Below the pieces are notes generated by a model. It worked only from the letters and a program-made list of their open reading frames with translations, was not told the origin of the DNA and did no database searches. This document shows positions 25,760 to 34,842 of a stretch of 64,000 nt of DNA, piece by piece. A program made the position numbers and the translations under genes. Source of the stretch: M0108 sp964523415 (GTDB lineage: Bacteria > Pseudomonadota > Gammaproteobacteria > Chromatiales > Chromatiaceae); contig CAZFZB010000003.1 of assembly GCA_964523415.1 (NCBI GenBank), forward strand, positions 1 to 64,000. The letters run 5' to 3'. The first letter of the stretch is position 1. Every line of letters starts with the position of its first letter.

Positions 25760-26500
25760 ATGACTGCCTTTGGATTCGATACCGCCTTCCTGAGCCGCCG
25801 GGGAATGCGTGCCAACAATGAGGATGCCTGTGGCTATGGCAATGGCTGTTGGGTGGTCGCGGATGGGCTTGGCGGTCATGCTGGAGGCGAGGTGGCATCG
25901 CGACTGGCAGTGGAGGCCTTCCTGGGTACCTGGTGCTCAGAGCGACCTATCAAGGCCGCCACCCTGGTCCAGGGACTGGAGGAGGCGGCGACGGCAATAC
26001 AAACCCGCCAAGGCGAGCAACCTGGCCTGAGGGGGATGTGCACGACCCTGGTCGTTCTTGCGACGGACGGTGAGCAGGCCCTCTGGGCCCATGTGGGTGA
26101 CAGCCGCCTCTATGTGTTTAGGGGCGGGCGCGTCAGTTTCCAAACGGAGGATCACAGTGTCCCCCAGGCCCTGGTACAGGCAGGAAAATTGACCCCGGCA
26201 GGGGTGCGTGACCACCCGGATCGAAACCGCCTGCTGCGAGCCGTTGGGGATGGCCAACCCCCGGAGCCGACCCTGGCACCGGCCCCTCACGGACTTGAGG
26301 AGGGGGATGCCTTTTTGTTGTGCAGCGACGGATTTTGGGAATCGGTTACCGAAGGTGAGATGGAGGGAGCCCTGGCCAAGGCCACGGATGCCCGAGACTG
26401 GCTGGACCGGATGGAGCTTGTTCTGCGCCGACACGCCAAGCCGGACCAGGATAACTATACGGCCCTGGCGGTGCTGACAAAGACACCGTCATTGTCATAA
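25760..26500 (+). CDS. PP2C-family serine/threonine protein phosphatase
   Basis: 246 aa single-domain phosphatase. Metal-site motifs: RGMRANNEDA (motif 1), VADGLGGHAGGEVAS (motif 2), ALWAHVGDSRLYVFR (motif 5/6), FLLCSDGFWESV and the terminal DNYTALAV. Stp/PppA-like enzymes reverse Hanks-type kinase phosphorylation. No kinase or FHA protein lies beside it, so it is not evidently part of a T6SS-type PpkA/PppA locus. Confidence 0.93.
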   Translation: MTAFGFDTAFLSRRGMRANNEDACGYGNGCWVVADGLGGHAGGEVASRLAVEAFLGTWCSERPIKAATLVQGLEEAATAIQTRQGEQPGLRGMCTTLVVLATDGEQALWAHVGDSRLYVFRGGRVSFQTEDHSVPQALVQAGKLTPAGVRDHPDRNRLLRAVGDGQPPEPTLAPAPHGLEEGDAFLLCSDGFWESVTEGEMEGALAKATDARDWLDRMELVLRRHAKPDQDNYTALAVLTKTPSLS

Positions 26501-26628
26501 GGACTCGCCAACCCACGATCAGCATCCTTGGCTCGCCCAGGGTGAAGATCGGCCCCCGGGGCTATGGCGGGGCCTAACCCTGGCTGGTATTCTGGCTGCC
26601 ATAACACCCCTGACTTGAACCTGATGCC

Positions 26629-29010
26629 ATGGCTTTGCGTGCCTGCCTTCTTGCCTTGGGACTGATCCCCTGCTCCCTGATGGCCCAGCCTGGATTGGAG
26701 GCCCCATCGGATCCTGGAGCGGACCCGCTTCTGGACCCTGTGCGTGCGGAGAGAGGCTTCATAGGTGCAGCGGCCTGTGGCGAGTGCCATCCCAAGGAAC
26801 TGGCCCTATGGCGGGGCTCCTACCACGACCGAGCCATGACCCTGGCGACGCCCGAGACGGTGCTTGGCGATTTCCAGGACACCGAACTCACCGCCCACGG
26901 CGTGACTTCCCGCTTCTTCCGCCGGGATGGTGAATTCCGCGTCCACACCGATGGACCGGATGGGGTTCTCAAGGACTACCCCATTCGCTACACCTTCGGC
27001 TGGAACCCCCTCCAGCAATATCTGATCGAATTTCCGGGTGGCCGACTCCAGAGCCTGGGGCTGGCGTGGGACACCCGCCCCGAGGAGCAAGGGGGGCAAC
27101 ATTGGTTCACGCTCTATCCTGACCTGGGCATGGATCATTCCCATCCCCTGCACTGGACGGCCCCTGATCAGACCTGGAATTACCAGTGCGCGGACTGTCA
27201 TTCCACGGATCTGCAAAAGCGCTATGACGCCGGGCGCAAGAGCTACGACACCCGTTATGCGGAGATCAACGTCGCCTGCGAGGCCTGTCATGGTCCCGGT
27301 GCCCGCCATCGGGACTGGGCCAGGGCCGCTGCCGAGCGGCAGGCCCGGTCGGGCGAGACCGGCACGGATCAGGTTACCGCTACAGCGGCGGTCGATGATC
27401 CGACTAGGGGACTGCTGGTGGACCTGAAGGATCGCGATGGCGGCGTCTGGCGTCTTGCCGCCGAGACCGGTAAGCCCAGTCGTGAGCCGCCCCGCAGTTC
27501 CCATCTCCAGACCGAGATCTGCGCCCGCTGCCATTCCCGGCGCGGTCGCATCTGGGACGAAATCAAACCCGGCGAGCCACTCTACCAGGGTTTCCGACTA
27601 GCCCTATTGGAGCCGGACCTCTATTTCCCCGACGGCCAGATCAAGGAGGAGGTCTATGTCTTCGGCTCCTTCATTCAGAGCCGTATGTATCACCAGGGGG
27701 TCGTCTGCGGCGACTGCCATGAGGTCCACAGCCTCCGCCTCCACGCGGACGGTAATGCCGTCTGCGCCCGCTGCCATCTTTCCACCCGTTACGATGTGCC
27801 CGAGCATCATCACCACCCGGCCGACTCTCCAGGAGCCGCCTGCGTGGCCTGTCATATGCCCCAGCGGTACTATATGGTGGTGGACGAGCGGGCCGATCAC
27901 AGTTTGCGCGTACCACGCCCGGATCTATCCCTCAAACTCGGTACCCCCAACGCCTGCAATGGCTGTCATGCCGACCGGGACGCCACCTGGGCCGCGGCCG
28001 CGGTGGAGACTTGGTTTCCCGACCCCCAACATCGTGGTCCTCACTTTGGTGAGGCCCTATACGCAGCGGATCACAAGGCCCCGGATGCGACCCCACGTCT
28101 GCTAGCCCTGGCGGGAGACCCCACCCGCCCTGCCATCGCTCGAGCCAGCGCCATGGACCGGCTCCATGGCCAGCCACAGGATCGCTCTGATCCCACGACC
28201 CTGCTCACGGTGCGCCGCCTGCTCGCCGACCCCGACGCCCTGGTACGCGCCCAGGCCGTGCGCTATTTGGATCTCATGGACTTGCGGACCCGAGTCGAAT
28301 TGGTCTGGCCCCTCCTGTCCGATCCGGCGCGCACGGTGCGGCTGGAGACGACACGGGTGCTGGCACCGGTGATGCGCCAGGGGATCGGCGGCAAGCTGGC
28401 GGAGCAGATGAGACTTGCCCTGGCGGAGTACGAGACCGCCGAGCAGGTCAATGCCGACCGCCCCGAGGCCCACCTCAACCTGGGTCTCATGGCCGTCGCC
28501 CTGGGCGAACCCGGCTTGGCGGAGCAGTCTTATCGTACTGCCCTGGAACTTGATCCCCGCTTCAGCCCCGCCCGCGCCAACCTGGCTGACCTCTATCGGG
28601 AACAGGGCCGGGAGGCGGATGCTGAGGCCGAACTCATGGCCGGCCTGTCAGCCGACCCAGACAATGCCGACCTGCACTATGCCTTAGGGTTGGCGCGGGT
28701 ACGCACCCACCACCTGGATGCGGCGATCCCAGACCTGGCGCGGGCTACAGAGCTGGCACCCGACAACAGCCGCTTTGCCTATGTTTATGGGGTGGCCCTA
28801 GACGCCGCTGATCGCACCGCCGAGGCCCTGACCCTGCTGGAGGCCGCCCAAGGGCATGATCCTGCCAATCGAGACCTTCTGATCGCCCTTATTCAATACC
28901 ATGCCAAACTCGGACAGAACCAGGAGGCGGGAAGGTGGCTGTCAAAGCTCGCTAGCATGGCCCCCGAGGACCCCGCCCTCAAGGTACTGCAAGAGCAGAT
29001 CGGAGACTAG
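26629..29010 (+). CDS. Periplasmic octaheme c-type cytochrome with HEAT-like and TPR repeats
   Basis: 793 aa with a signal peptide cleaved near residue 20. Eight CxxCH heme motifs begin at residues 50, 187, 217, 298, 360, 379, 405 and 443, all in the first 450 residues, with extra histidines (HEVHS, HHHHP) that could be axial ligands. Residues about 490-590 look like alpha-helical HEAT-type repeats, and about 610-785 are tandem TPRs. The heme part resembles the cytochrome c554/multiheme oxidoreductase group. Role inferred: electron transfer or redox enzyme held in a complex through TPRs; the substrate is unknown. Confidence 0.85.
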   Translation: MALRACLLALGLIPCSLMAQPGLEAPSDPGADPLLDPVRAERGFIGAAACGECHPKELALWRGSYHDRAMTLATPETVLGDFQDTELTAHGVTSRFFRRDGEFRVHTDGPDGVLKDYPIRYTFGWNPLQQYLIEFPGGRLQSLGLAWDTRPEEQGGQHWFTLYPDLGMDHSHPLHWTAPDQTWNYQCADCHSTDLQKRYDAGRKSYDTRYAEINVACEACHGPGARHRDWARAAAERQARSGETGTDQVTATAAVDDPTRGLLVDLKDRDGGVWRLAAETGKPSREPPRSSHLQTEICARCHSRRGRIWDEIKPGEPLYQGFRLALLEPDLYFPDGQIKEEVYVFGSFIQSRMYHQGVVCGDCHEVHSLRLHADGNAVCARCHLSTRYDVPEHHHHPADSPGAACVACHMPQRYYMVVDERADHSLRVPRPDLSLKLGTPNACNGCHADRDATWAAAAVETWFPDPQHRGPHFGEALYAADHKAPDATPRLLALAGDPTRPAIARASAMDRLHGQPQDRSDPTTLLTVRRLLADPDALVRAQAVRYLDLMDLRTRVELVWPLLSDPARTVRLETTRVLAPVMRQGIGGKLAEQMRLALAEYETAEQVNADRPEAHLNLGLMAVALGEPGLAEQSYRTALELDPRFSPARANLADLYREQGREADAEAELMAGLSADPDNADLHYALGLARVRTHHLDAAIPDLARATELAPDNSRFAYVYGVALDAADRTAEALTLLEAAQGHDPANRDLLIALIQYHAKLGQNQEAGRWLSKLASMAPEDPALKVLQEQIGD

Positions 29011-29051
29011 GGAGTGGCCCCATCTTAGGCACCTTCCCTTGACCTTACGGT

Positions 29052-29073
29052 TGCCCGATCAGGGCATCTTTTT
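29052..29073 (+). terminator. Probable intrinsic terminator after the octaheme cytochrome gene
   Basis: Short stem TGCCC / GGGCA with loop GATCA followed by TCTTTTT, 42 bp after the stop codon. The stem is only 5 bp, but the T-run makes termination plausible. Confidence 0.55.
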
Positions 29074-29532
29074 AGGCTATGTCTGCGTTACTTGTTGGCT
29101 TTGCCCGTAGTCGCGTGGCTTGCCCGCGCTTAACCGGCATCGGCGTTATAGCACCGGCAAGCCGGGCGCCCACGACCGTTTCGCGGCAACCCATGGCCTA
29201 TCAGACGCCTATCGACCGCCAACAGCTAACGCAGACAGAGCCTAATGAAGGGGCAACATGGCGGACTCAACTGCAGCGTCTCGGAAATACGTAGCGGTTT
29301 TGGTACATGTATCTTTTAACTAAGTTCTTCCTCCCCCTTGCCAAGTAGCTATAACAAACTATCCTTAAGATCATGGAGGTCGATCGTTGCAGAAAAGGGA
29401 CGTCCTCCCATAAATACAACAATCTACTGATGAACCAGGATTTCAGGGGGGATTCGCCGAGGTTTGTTGTAATAATTCCACATCCGGGCTTAGGCCGCCC
29501 CGTCCAGAAACCTTAATCTGGAGGTACTAGCA
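29074..29532. other. Intergenic region upstream of the 64-aa gene
   Basis: 459 bp without a supported gene. An 8-bp inverted repeat TACAACAA (29415-29422) / TTGTTGTA (29465-29472) flanks 42 bp just upstream of the small gene and might be an operator; this is weak. Confidence 0.4.
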
Positions 29533-29727
29533 ATGACCATCAGCCAATCCCAAGCCCTCTGGGAACTCTGCCGCCAGGGCCTCCCCTTGAGCGCCGATGA
29601 GGCGGAACGCTGCTGGGAGCAGGGCCAACCATACCAACTGCGGATACCGATCAAACTCCCGAGCGAGGTCGAGGGCCTGATCGAGCACTGCAACTGGGAG
29701 GTCAGTGTCACCGCCAGGGCGCACTGA
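29533..29727 (+). CDS. 64-aa hypothetical protein
   Basis: Good ribosome-binding site (TGGAGG, 8 nt before ATG), so probably translated. Acidic soluble product, residues ISQSQALWELCRQGLPLSADEAERCWEQ suggesting helices, followed by a beta-like IPIKLP/WEVSVTA tail. No helix-turn-helix, metal site or membrane segment. I do not recognise the family. It converges with the methyltransferase gene. Confidence 0.55.
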   Translation: MTISQSQALWELCRQGLPLSADEAERCWEQGQPYQLRIPIKLPSEVEGLIEHCNWEVSVTARAH

Positions 29728-29798
29728 TCCCCCCCTAGGGCAGGAGACCCCGTGATGGATGGGGTCGAACACCCGGCAAGACCCGGGAGAAGGACACT

Positions 29799-30527
29799 TC
29801 AGACCCGCCGCAGCAAATCTATCCGGTGGGGCTTGCGAAAGTGGGCCCCACCAGGGGTCAGAAAGGCTAGAAAGGCGGCACGTATCTGTTCATAGCGGGC
29901 CGGGTTTATATCGAGTTTCGTATGGGTGACCTCAAGGAAGCGCCCCTTGAAGTCTTCCCAGTCAGGGTACATCGCCGGGGTCTCGTAGAAGACCTCCGCC
30001 TCTAAAGTGAATAGGCCGGCGTCCAGGACCCGGTTTAGGGCAGCGACGGCAGCGGTACGCACCTCACCTTCGTCATTGATTAGCTTCAGCAAGTCGTTGA
30101 AGGGTCCGGCATAGACGGGTTCCAGGATAAGGGCGTGGCCCCCGGGCTTGAGTACCCGTTGGATCTCACGCAAGGCTTGGTCCATCGAGTGCGTGGGAAC
30201 ATGATGCAGGGACCTGAACATGAGCACGGCATCGAAACTCTCATCTGGGTCTGTAATAGCCTCGGCACCACCATAGCGGAATTCAACACCGGGAAGATCC
30301 GAGACCTGGAGGTTTTTCTCATGCTGGATAGGGTCCACCTCAGTGGCGACGATATGGCTTGGTGCGAGTTGCTGCATGACCAGCCGCGTAATCCCCGCCG
30401 CGCCGCAACCCAACTCCAGAACTCCCGCCCCCTGCAGATCAAGCAGTTCGGCGATGACCTCCAGGTCCTCGGCGGTACGGAGGGGGGAGTTGGCGTTGGG
30501 GGTGAACAGAACTCTAGGGCTGGGCAT
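29799..30527 (-). CDS. Class I SAM-dependent methyltransferase
   Basis: 242 aa from the ATG at 30525-30527; the open frame extends upstream but without a better start. SAM-binding motif I VLELGCGAAGIT, acidic loop ATEVDP, and FDAVLMFRSLHHVP and VLKPGGHALILEP follow in the UbiE/COQ5-like order (Methyltransf_11). Substrate unknown; the post-SAM C-terminal domain is not distinctive. Divergent from the RND pump genes with a 106-bp shared upstream region. Confidence 0.88.
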   Translation of the reverse strand: MPSPRVLFTPNANSPLRTAEDLEVIAELLDLQGAGVLELGCGAAGITRLVMQQLAPSHIVATEVDPIQHEKNLQVSDLPGVEFRYGGAEAITDPDESFDAVLMFRSLHHVPTHSMDQALREIQRVLKPGGHALILEPVYAGPFNDLLKLINDEGEVRTAAVAALNRVLDAGLFTLEAEVFYETPAMYPDWEDFKGRFLEVTHTKLDINPARYEQIRAAFLAFLTPGGAHFRKPHRIDLLRRV

Positions 30528-30633
30528 GGTTGATCTCGTGGTAAGGGGTGGTCTTGATGGTGGCGTATGCAAAGCCCATGTATAATCCACCTCTCCCGGA
30601 TGCAAGCGCATCCGCTGTCCGGATAATAGCCCT

Positions 30634-31731
30634 ATGATCCCACGTCTCCTCCTTGTCCTGGTGTTCCTTGGAGCTATCCTGGGAGGCATTTTCGGCTGGA
30701 AGTTCTATCAACAACAGCAGCAAGCGGCCATGCAGGGTCCACCCCCACCGCCGGTCGTTGCCGCTGCCAGAGTCGCATCGGAGACCTGGGGTCCACGCCT
30801 TGCGGCTGTAGGCAGCCTCGTTGCGGTCCAGGGGATCGAGGTCGCCAATGAGGTCCCTGGCCTGGTCCGCGAAATCAAGTTCGAATCGGGGCAGATGGTC
30901 AAAGAGGGCGAGGTCCTGGTTCAGATCGATGATGCAGTGGACCAGGCAGATCTGTTGGCTCTCCTGGCCCTGCGGGACCTGGCCCAGATCAAGGTCAAGC
31001 GCCTTCAGACCCTGCTCAAGGACCGGTCCACGTCCCAATCGGAATACGACGAGGCCAAGGCCACCCTCGATGGGGCCGAGGCAGGGGTGAGTGCCAAACG
31101 GGCAACCATCGCCAAAAAGCGCATCGTCGCCCCCTTTGAGGGTCGACTGGGCATCCGCAAGGTGAACCTGGGTGACTACCTGCCCGCTGGATCCCATATC
31201 GTGGCACTCAACACCCAGGATCCCCTCTTTGTGGACTATTCACTACCGGAGCGAGAGTTGACCAAGCTTGAGATTGGCCAACCCGTGGTGGTCACGGTGG
31301 CGGCCTTTCCAGGACAGGAATTTAAGGGCAATATCACCGCCCTGGACTCCGGGGTGGATGTCAAGACCCGCAATGTCCGCGTACGTGCGACCCTACCCAA
31401 CCCGGATCAGGCCCTGCGCCCGGGGATGTTCGCTGAGGTCGCTACCCTACTCCCTGCCCGTGAGGGGGTCCTGACCCTGCCGCGCACCGCCATTACCTTC
31501 GCCCCCTACGGCAGCAGTGTCTTTCTGATCGAGGAGAAGGATGGCACGCCCCAGGTCCAACGCCGGCCAGTGACCACCGCCGGTGCTCAGGACGGGCGGG
31601 TGGAGATCGCCAGCGGCCTGGCGGAGGGGGATCAGGTGGTAGTAGCGGGCCAGGTGAAGCTTCGCAATGGCCAGGCCATCAAGATCGACGACTCGGCACT
31701 GCCGGCGGCGACGGGGCCCCTGGGGCCGTGA
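30634..31731 (+). CDS. RND efflux periplasmic adaptor (membrane fusion protein)
   Basis: 365 aa with an N-terminal membrane anchor (LLLVLVFLGAILGGIFGWKFY), a Pro-rich linker, a biotinyl-lipoyl half-motif (GLVREIKFESGQMVKEGEVLVQIDD), a helical hairpin, and IVAPFEGRLGIRKVNLGDYLPAG closing the lipoyl domain, then the beta-barrel domain. HlyD/AcrA family. Upstream partner of the RND pump; the stop is 4 bp before its start. Confidence 0.94.
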   Translation: MIPRLLLVLVFLGAILGGIFGWKFYQQQQQAAMQGPPPPPVVAAARVASETWGPRLAAVGSLVAVQGIEVANEVPGLVREIKFESGQMVKEGEVLVQIDDAVDQADLLALLALRDLAQIKVKRLQTLLKDRSTSQSEYDEAKATLDGAEAGVSAKRATIAKKRIVAPFEGRLGIRKVNLGDYLPAGSHIVALNTQDPLFVDYSLPERELTKLEIGQPVVVTVAAFPGQEFKGNITALDSGVDVKTRNVRVRATLPNPDQALRPGMFAEVATLLPAREGVLTLPRTAITFAPYGSSVFLIEEKDGTPQVQRRPVTTAGAQDGRVEIASGLAEGDQVVVAGQVKLRNGQAIKIDDSALPAATGPLGP

Positions 31732-31735
31732 CGCC

Positions 31736-34700
31736 ATGAAATTTACCGATATCTTCATCCACCGTCCGGTTCTCGCCAGCGTGGTCAGCCTGCTGATCCT
31801 GGTGGTCGGCCTGCGTTCCCTGTTCTCCATGGAGGTGCGCCAGTATCCGGAAACTAAGGACACGGTGGTCACCATCACCACCAGCTACCCCGGTGCCGGC
31901 GGGGACCTGGTCAAGTCCTTCATCACGGCCCCACTGCAACAGGCCGTCGCCGAGGCGGCGGGGATCGACTATCTGACCTCCAGTAGCGTCCAGGGTCAGT
32001 CCACCATCGAGGCCCACATGGTGCTGAACTACGACCCCAAGGCGGCGGTCGCCGAGATTCAGGCCAAAGTGGCGAGCCAGCGCAATGTCCTCCCCCGTGA
32101 GGCTGAGGACCCGGTCATCGACTCCACCACTGGGGATACGACGGCCCTGATGTACTTAGCCTTCTTCAGTAAGGACATGGATCAGTCCCAGATCACCGAC
32201 TACCTGTTACGGGTGGTCCAGCCCCAGCTCCAGGCCGTCCCCGGGGTTGCCAAGGCGGGACTGATCGGTAACAAGTCCTTTGCCATGCGGGTCTGGCTCG
32301 ATCCTAAACGCATGGCAGCCCTGGGGGTGACCCCCACCGACGTCGAGGCGGTGTTGCTCGGCAACAACTACCTGGCCGGGGTAGGTGGTCTCAAGGACCG
32401 CTACTTCGCCGTGGACTTGAGCGCTGACACCGACGTCAGCCGAGTGGAGGATTTCCGCAACCTGGTCGTGCGCACCGATGGCCAGACCCTGGTGCGACTC
32501 CAGGATGTCGCCACCATCGAATTGGGGGCCCAGAGCTACAACACCACGACCCTGTACAAAGGCATTCCGGCCATCTTCGTCGGGCTGGAACAGGCCCCGG
32601 GCTCCAACCCCCTGACGGTGGCAAAGCGCGTCCACGAACTCCTGCCAGAGATCCGGGCTCAACTTCCCGAGGGGCTCTCGGTATTCATCCCCTACGACGC
32701 CAGCAGCTTCATCCGCGACTCCATACGAGAGGTTTTCACTACCCTGGGTGAGGCGGTGCTGATCGTGCTGCTGGTCATCTTCCTGAGCCTGGGCTCGGTA
32801 CGTGCGGCCCTGATCCCGGCAGTGGCGGTACCCCTATCCATCATAGGCGGGGCCTTCATCATGCTGGCACTCGGCTTCTCCATCAATCTGCTGACCTTAC
32901 TGGCCATGGTGCTGGCCATTGGCCTGGTGGTGGACGACGCCATCGTGGTGGTGGAAAACGTCCACCGCCACATAGAGGAAGGGGCCACCCGCATGGATGC
33001 CGCCATCACGGGGGCACGGGAGTTGGCCGCCCCTATCATCGCCATGACCACCACCCTGGTGGCGGTCTATGCCCCTATTGGATTCATGGGCGGCCTGGTA
33101 GGGTCGCTCTTTACCGAGTTTGCCTTTTCACTTGCCGCCGCCGTGCTGGTATCCGGGGTAGTCGCCCTGACCCTCTCGCCCATGCTGAGCGCCTTGGTGT
33201 TGAAACCCAGCGGGCAGGCTGGTCGCTTCGAGCGGGGTGTCGAGCGCTTCTTCACGGGGCTGGCCAACGCCTATGGCCGCTCCCTGCATGGGCTTCTGCG
33301 CTACCCATCCGTGATGCTGGTGTTTGCCGTGGTCATCCTGGCCAGCATCTGGTTCATGTTCACCACCAGCCGTAACGAGTTGGCGCCGACCGAGGACCAG
33401 AGCATTCTGTTCTTTCAGGCTCTGGGGCCCCAGACGGCAACGGTGGACTACAGCACGGCCTATGTGGATGAAATTCTCAAGGTCTTCGACACCATACCCG
33501 AGTACAAGGAGGGCTTCATCCTGGTAGGTATGGGGGGGGATCCCAGCGTCACCTTCGGCGGCTTCAAAATGCCCTCTGCCTCGGAGCGGTCCCGATCTCA
33601 AATGGACATCATGCCGGAGCTGCAGGGCAAGCTCAAAGCCATCAGTGGGGTAGACGTGGCGGTATTTCCTCGCCCCAGCCTGCCGGGGGCGGGCCGCGGC
33701 TTCCCGATGCAGTTCGTCTTGACTACCGAGGCCGACTATGGCGAGTTGGACAAAATCGCGGGAGATCTGGTAGGACGCGCCATGGGCAGCGGTAAATTCA
33801 TGTTCCTGCGCAAATCCGTAGACTTTACCCGGCCTCGCACCCGCATCCTGATCGACCGCGATCGCGCCGGCGACCTTGGCATCAGCATGCGTGAGATCGG
33901 GCGCAACCTGTCCCTGATGTTGGGCGAGGGCTATGTCAACCGTTTCAGCCTGTCAGAGCGCAGCTATCAGGTCATTCCCCAGGCGGCACGCGGCGACCGG
34001 CTGGATCCGGCCATGCTCGACGACTATTACGTCCGGTCCGCGAACGGGGCCCTGGTGCCGTTGGCCAGTCTGGTGCGCTTCGAGGATCAGGTGGAGCCGA
34101 GCAAACGCAGCCAGTTCCAACAGCTCAACTCGGTGAACCTGGAGGGGATCATGGCCCCTGGTGTGACCCTGGGGGATGCGATCACCTATCTGGAAGGGCA
34201 GGCCCGTGAGGTTTTGCCAAGAGGTTACGCCTGGGACTTCGTGGGCGAATCGCGCCAATATGCCAAGCAGGGCAGTGCCCTGGTACTAACCTTCTTCATG
34301 TCGCTGCTGGTCATTTACCTGGTCCTGGCGGCCCAATTCGAGAGCTGGCGTGACCCCCTGATCATTTTGGTTTCGGTCCCCATGTCCATCTTCGGGGCCG
34401 TCGCCTTTCTGACCCTTGGATTTGCCAGCGTCAATATCTATACGCAGGTCGGTCTGATCACCCTCATCGGGCTGGTGGCCAAGAACGGCATTCTCATCGT
34501 CGAATTCGCCAATCAGGTGCGAGAGCACCAGGGACTCACCAAGGCCGCGGCGGTGGAGGAGGCGGCCCGCATCCGCCTGCGCCCCATCCTCATGACCACG
34601 GTATCCATGGTGGTGGCCATGGTCCCGCTCCTCATCGCCCGGGGGCCCGGTGCCGTAAGCCGCTTCGACATCGGGCTTGTCATCGCCTCCGGGCTTGGCA

Positions 34701-34840
34701 TCGGAACCCTCTTTACCCTCTATGTCGTGCCGGCCTTCTATATGCTGCTGGCGCCAAAGGAGCTGCATGGGACCAGGCCGGAAGGGGCGGCCCAGGTTAC
34801 CCTGCAATTCGACCATGGTCACTCGGAACCACGGGGTTAA
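31736..34840 (+). CDS. RND multidrug efflux transporter (HAE1 family)
   Basis: 1034 aa from ATG 31736. Typical tripartite pump: N-terminal FIHRPVLASVVSLLILVVG helix, two large periplasmic loops, the TM4 proton-relay aspartates in GLVVDDAIVVVENV and the TM10 lysine in GLVAKNGILIVEFANQ. Exports hydrophobic compounds with the adaptor encoded just upstream. No outer-membrane TolC-type gene is present in the unit, so an unlinked TolC is expected. Substrates cannot be predicted. Confidence 0.96.
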   Translation: MKFTDIFIHRPVLASVVSLLILVVGLRSLFSMEVRQYPETKDTVVTITTSYPGAGGDLVKSFITAPLQQAVAEAAGIDYLTSSSVQGQSTIEAHMVLNYDPKAAVAEIQAKVASQRNVLPREAEDPVIDSTTGDTTALMYLAFFSKDMDQSQITDYLLRVVQPQLQAVPGVAKAGLIGNKSFAMRVWLDPKRMAALGVTPTDVEAVLLGNNYLAGVGGLKDRYFAVDLSADTDVSRVEDFRNLVVRTDGQTLVRLQDVATIELGAQSYNTTTLYKGIPAIFVGLEQAPGSNPLTVAKRVHELLPEIRAQLPEGLSVFIPYDASSFIRDSIREVFTTLGEAVLIVLLVIFLSLGSVRAALIPAVAVPLSIIGGAFIMLALGFSINLLTLLAMVLAIGLVVDDAIVVVENVHRHIEEGATRMDAAITGARELAAPIIAMTTTLVAVYAPIGFMGGLVGSLFTEFAFSLAAAVLVSGVVALTLSPMLSALVLKPSGQAGRFERGVERFFTGLANAYGRSLHGLLRYPSVMLVFAVVILASIWFMFTTSRNELAPTEDQSILFFQALGPQTATVDYSTAYVDEILKVFDTIPEYKEGFILVGMGGDPSVTFGGFKMPSASERSRSQMDIMPELQGKLKAISGVDVAVFPRPSLPGAGRGFPMQFVLTTEADYGELDKIAGDLVGRAMGSGKFMFLRKSVDFTRPRTRILIDRDRAGDLGISMREIGRNLSLMLGEGYVNRFSLSERSYQVIPQAARGDRLDPAMLDDYYVRSANGALVPLASLVRFEDQVEPSKRSQFQQLNSVNLEGIMAPGVTLGDAITYLEGQAREVLPRGYAWDFVGESRQYAKQGSALVLTFFMSLLVIYLVLAAQFESWRDPLIILVSVPMSIFGAVAFLTLGFASVNIYTQVGLITLIGLVAKNGILIVEFANQVREHQGLTKAAAVEEAARIRLRPILMTTVSMVVAMVPLLIARGPGAVSRFDIGLVIASGLGIGTLFTLYVVPAFYMLLAPKELHGTRPEGAAQVTLQFDHGHSEPRG

Positions 34841-34842
34841 TC

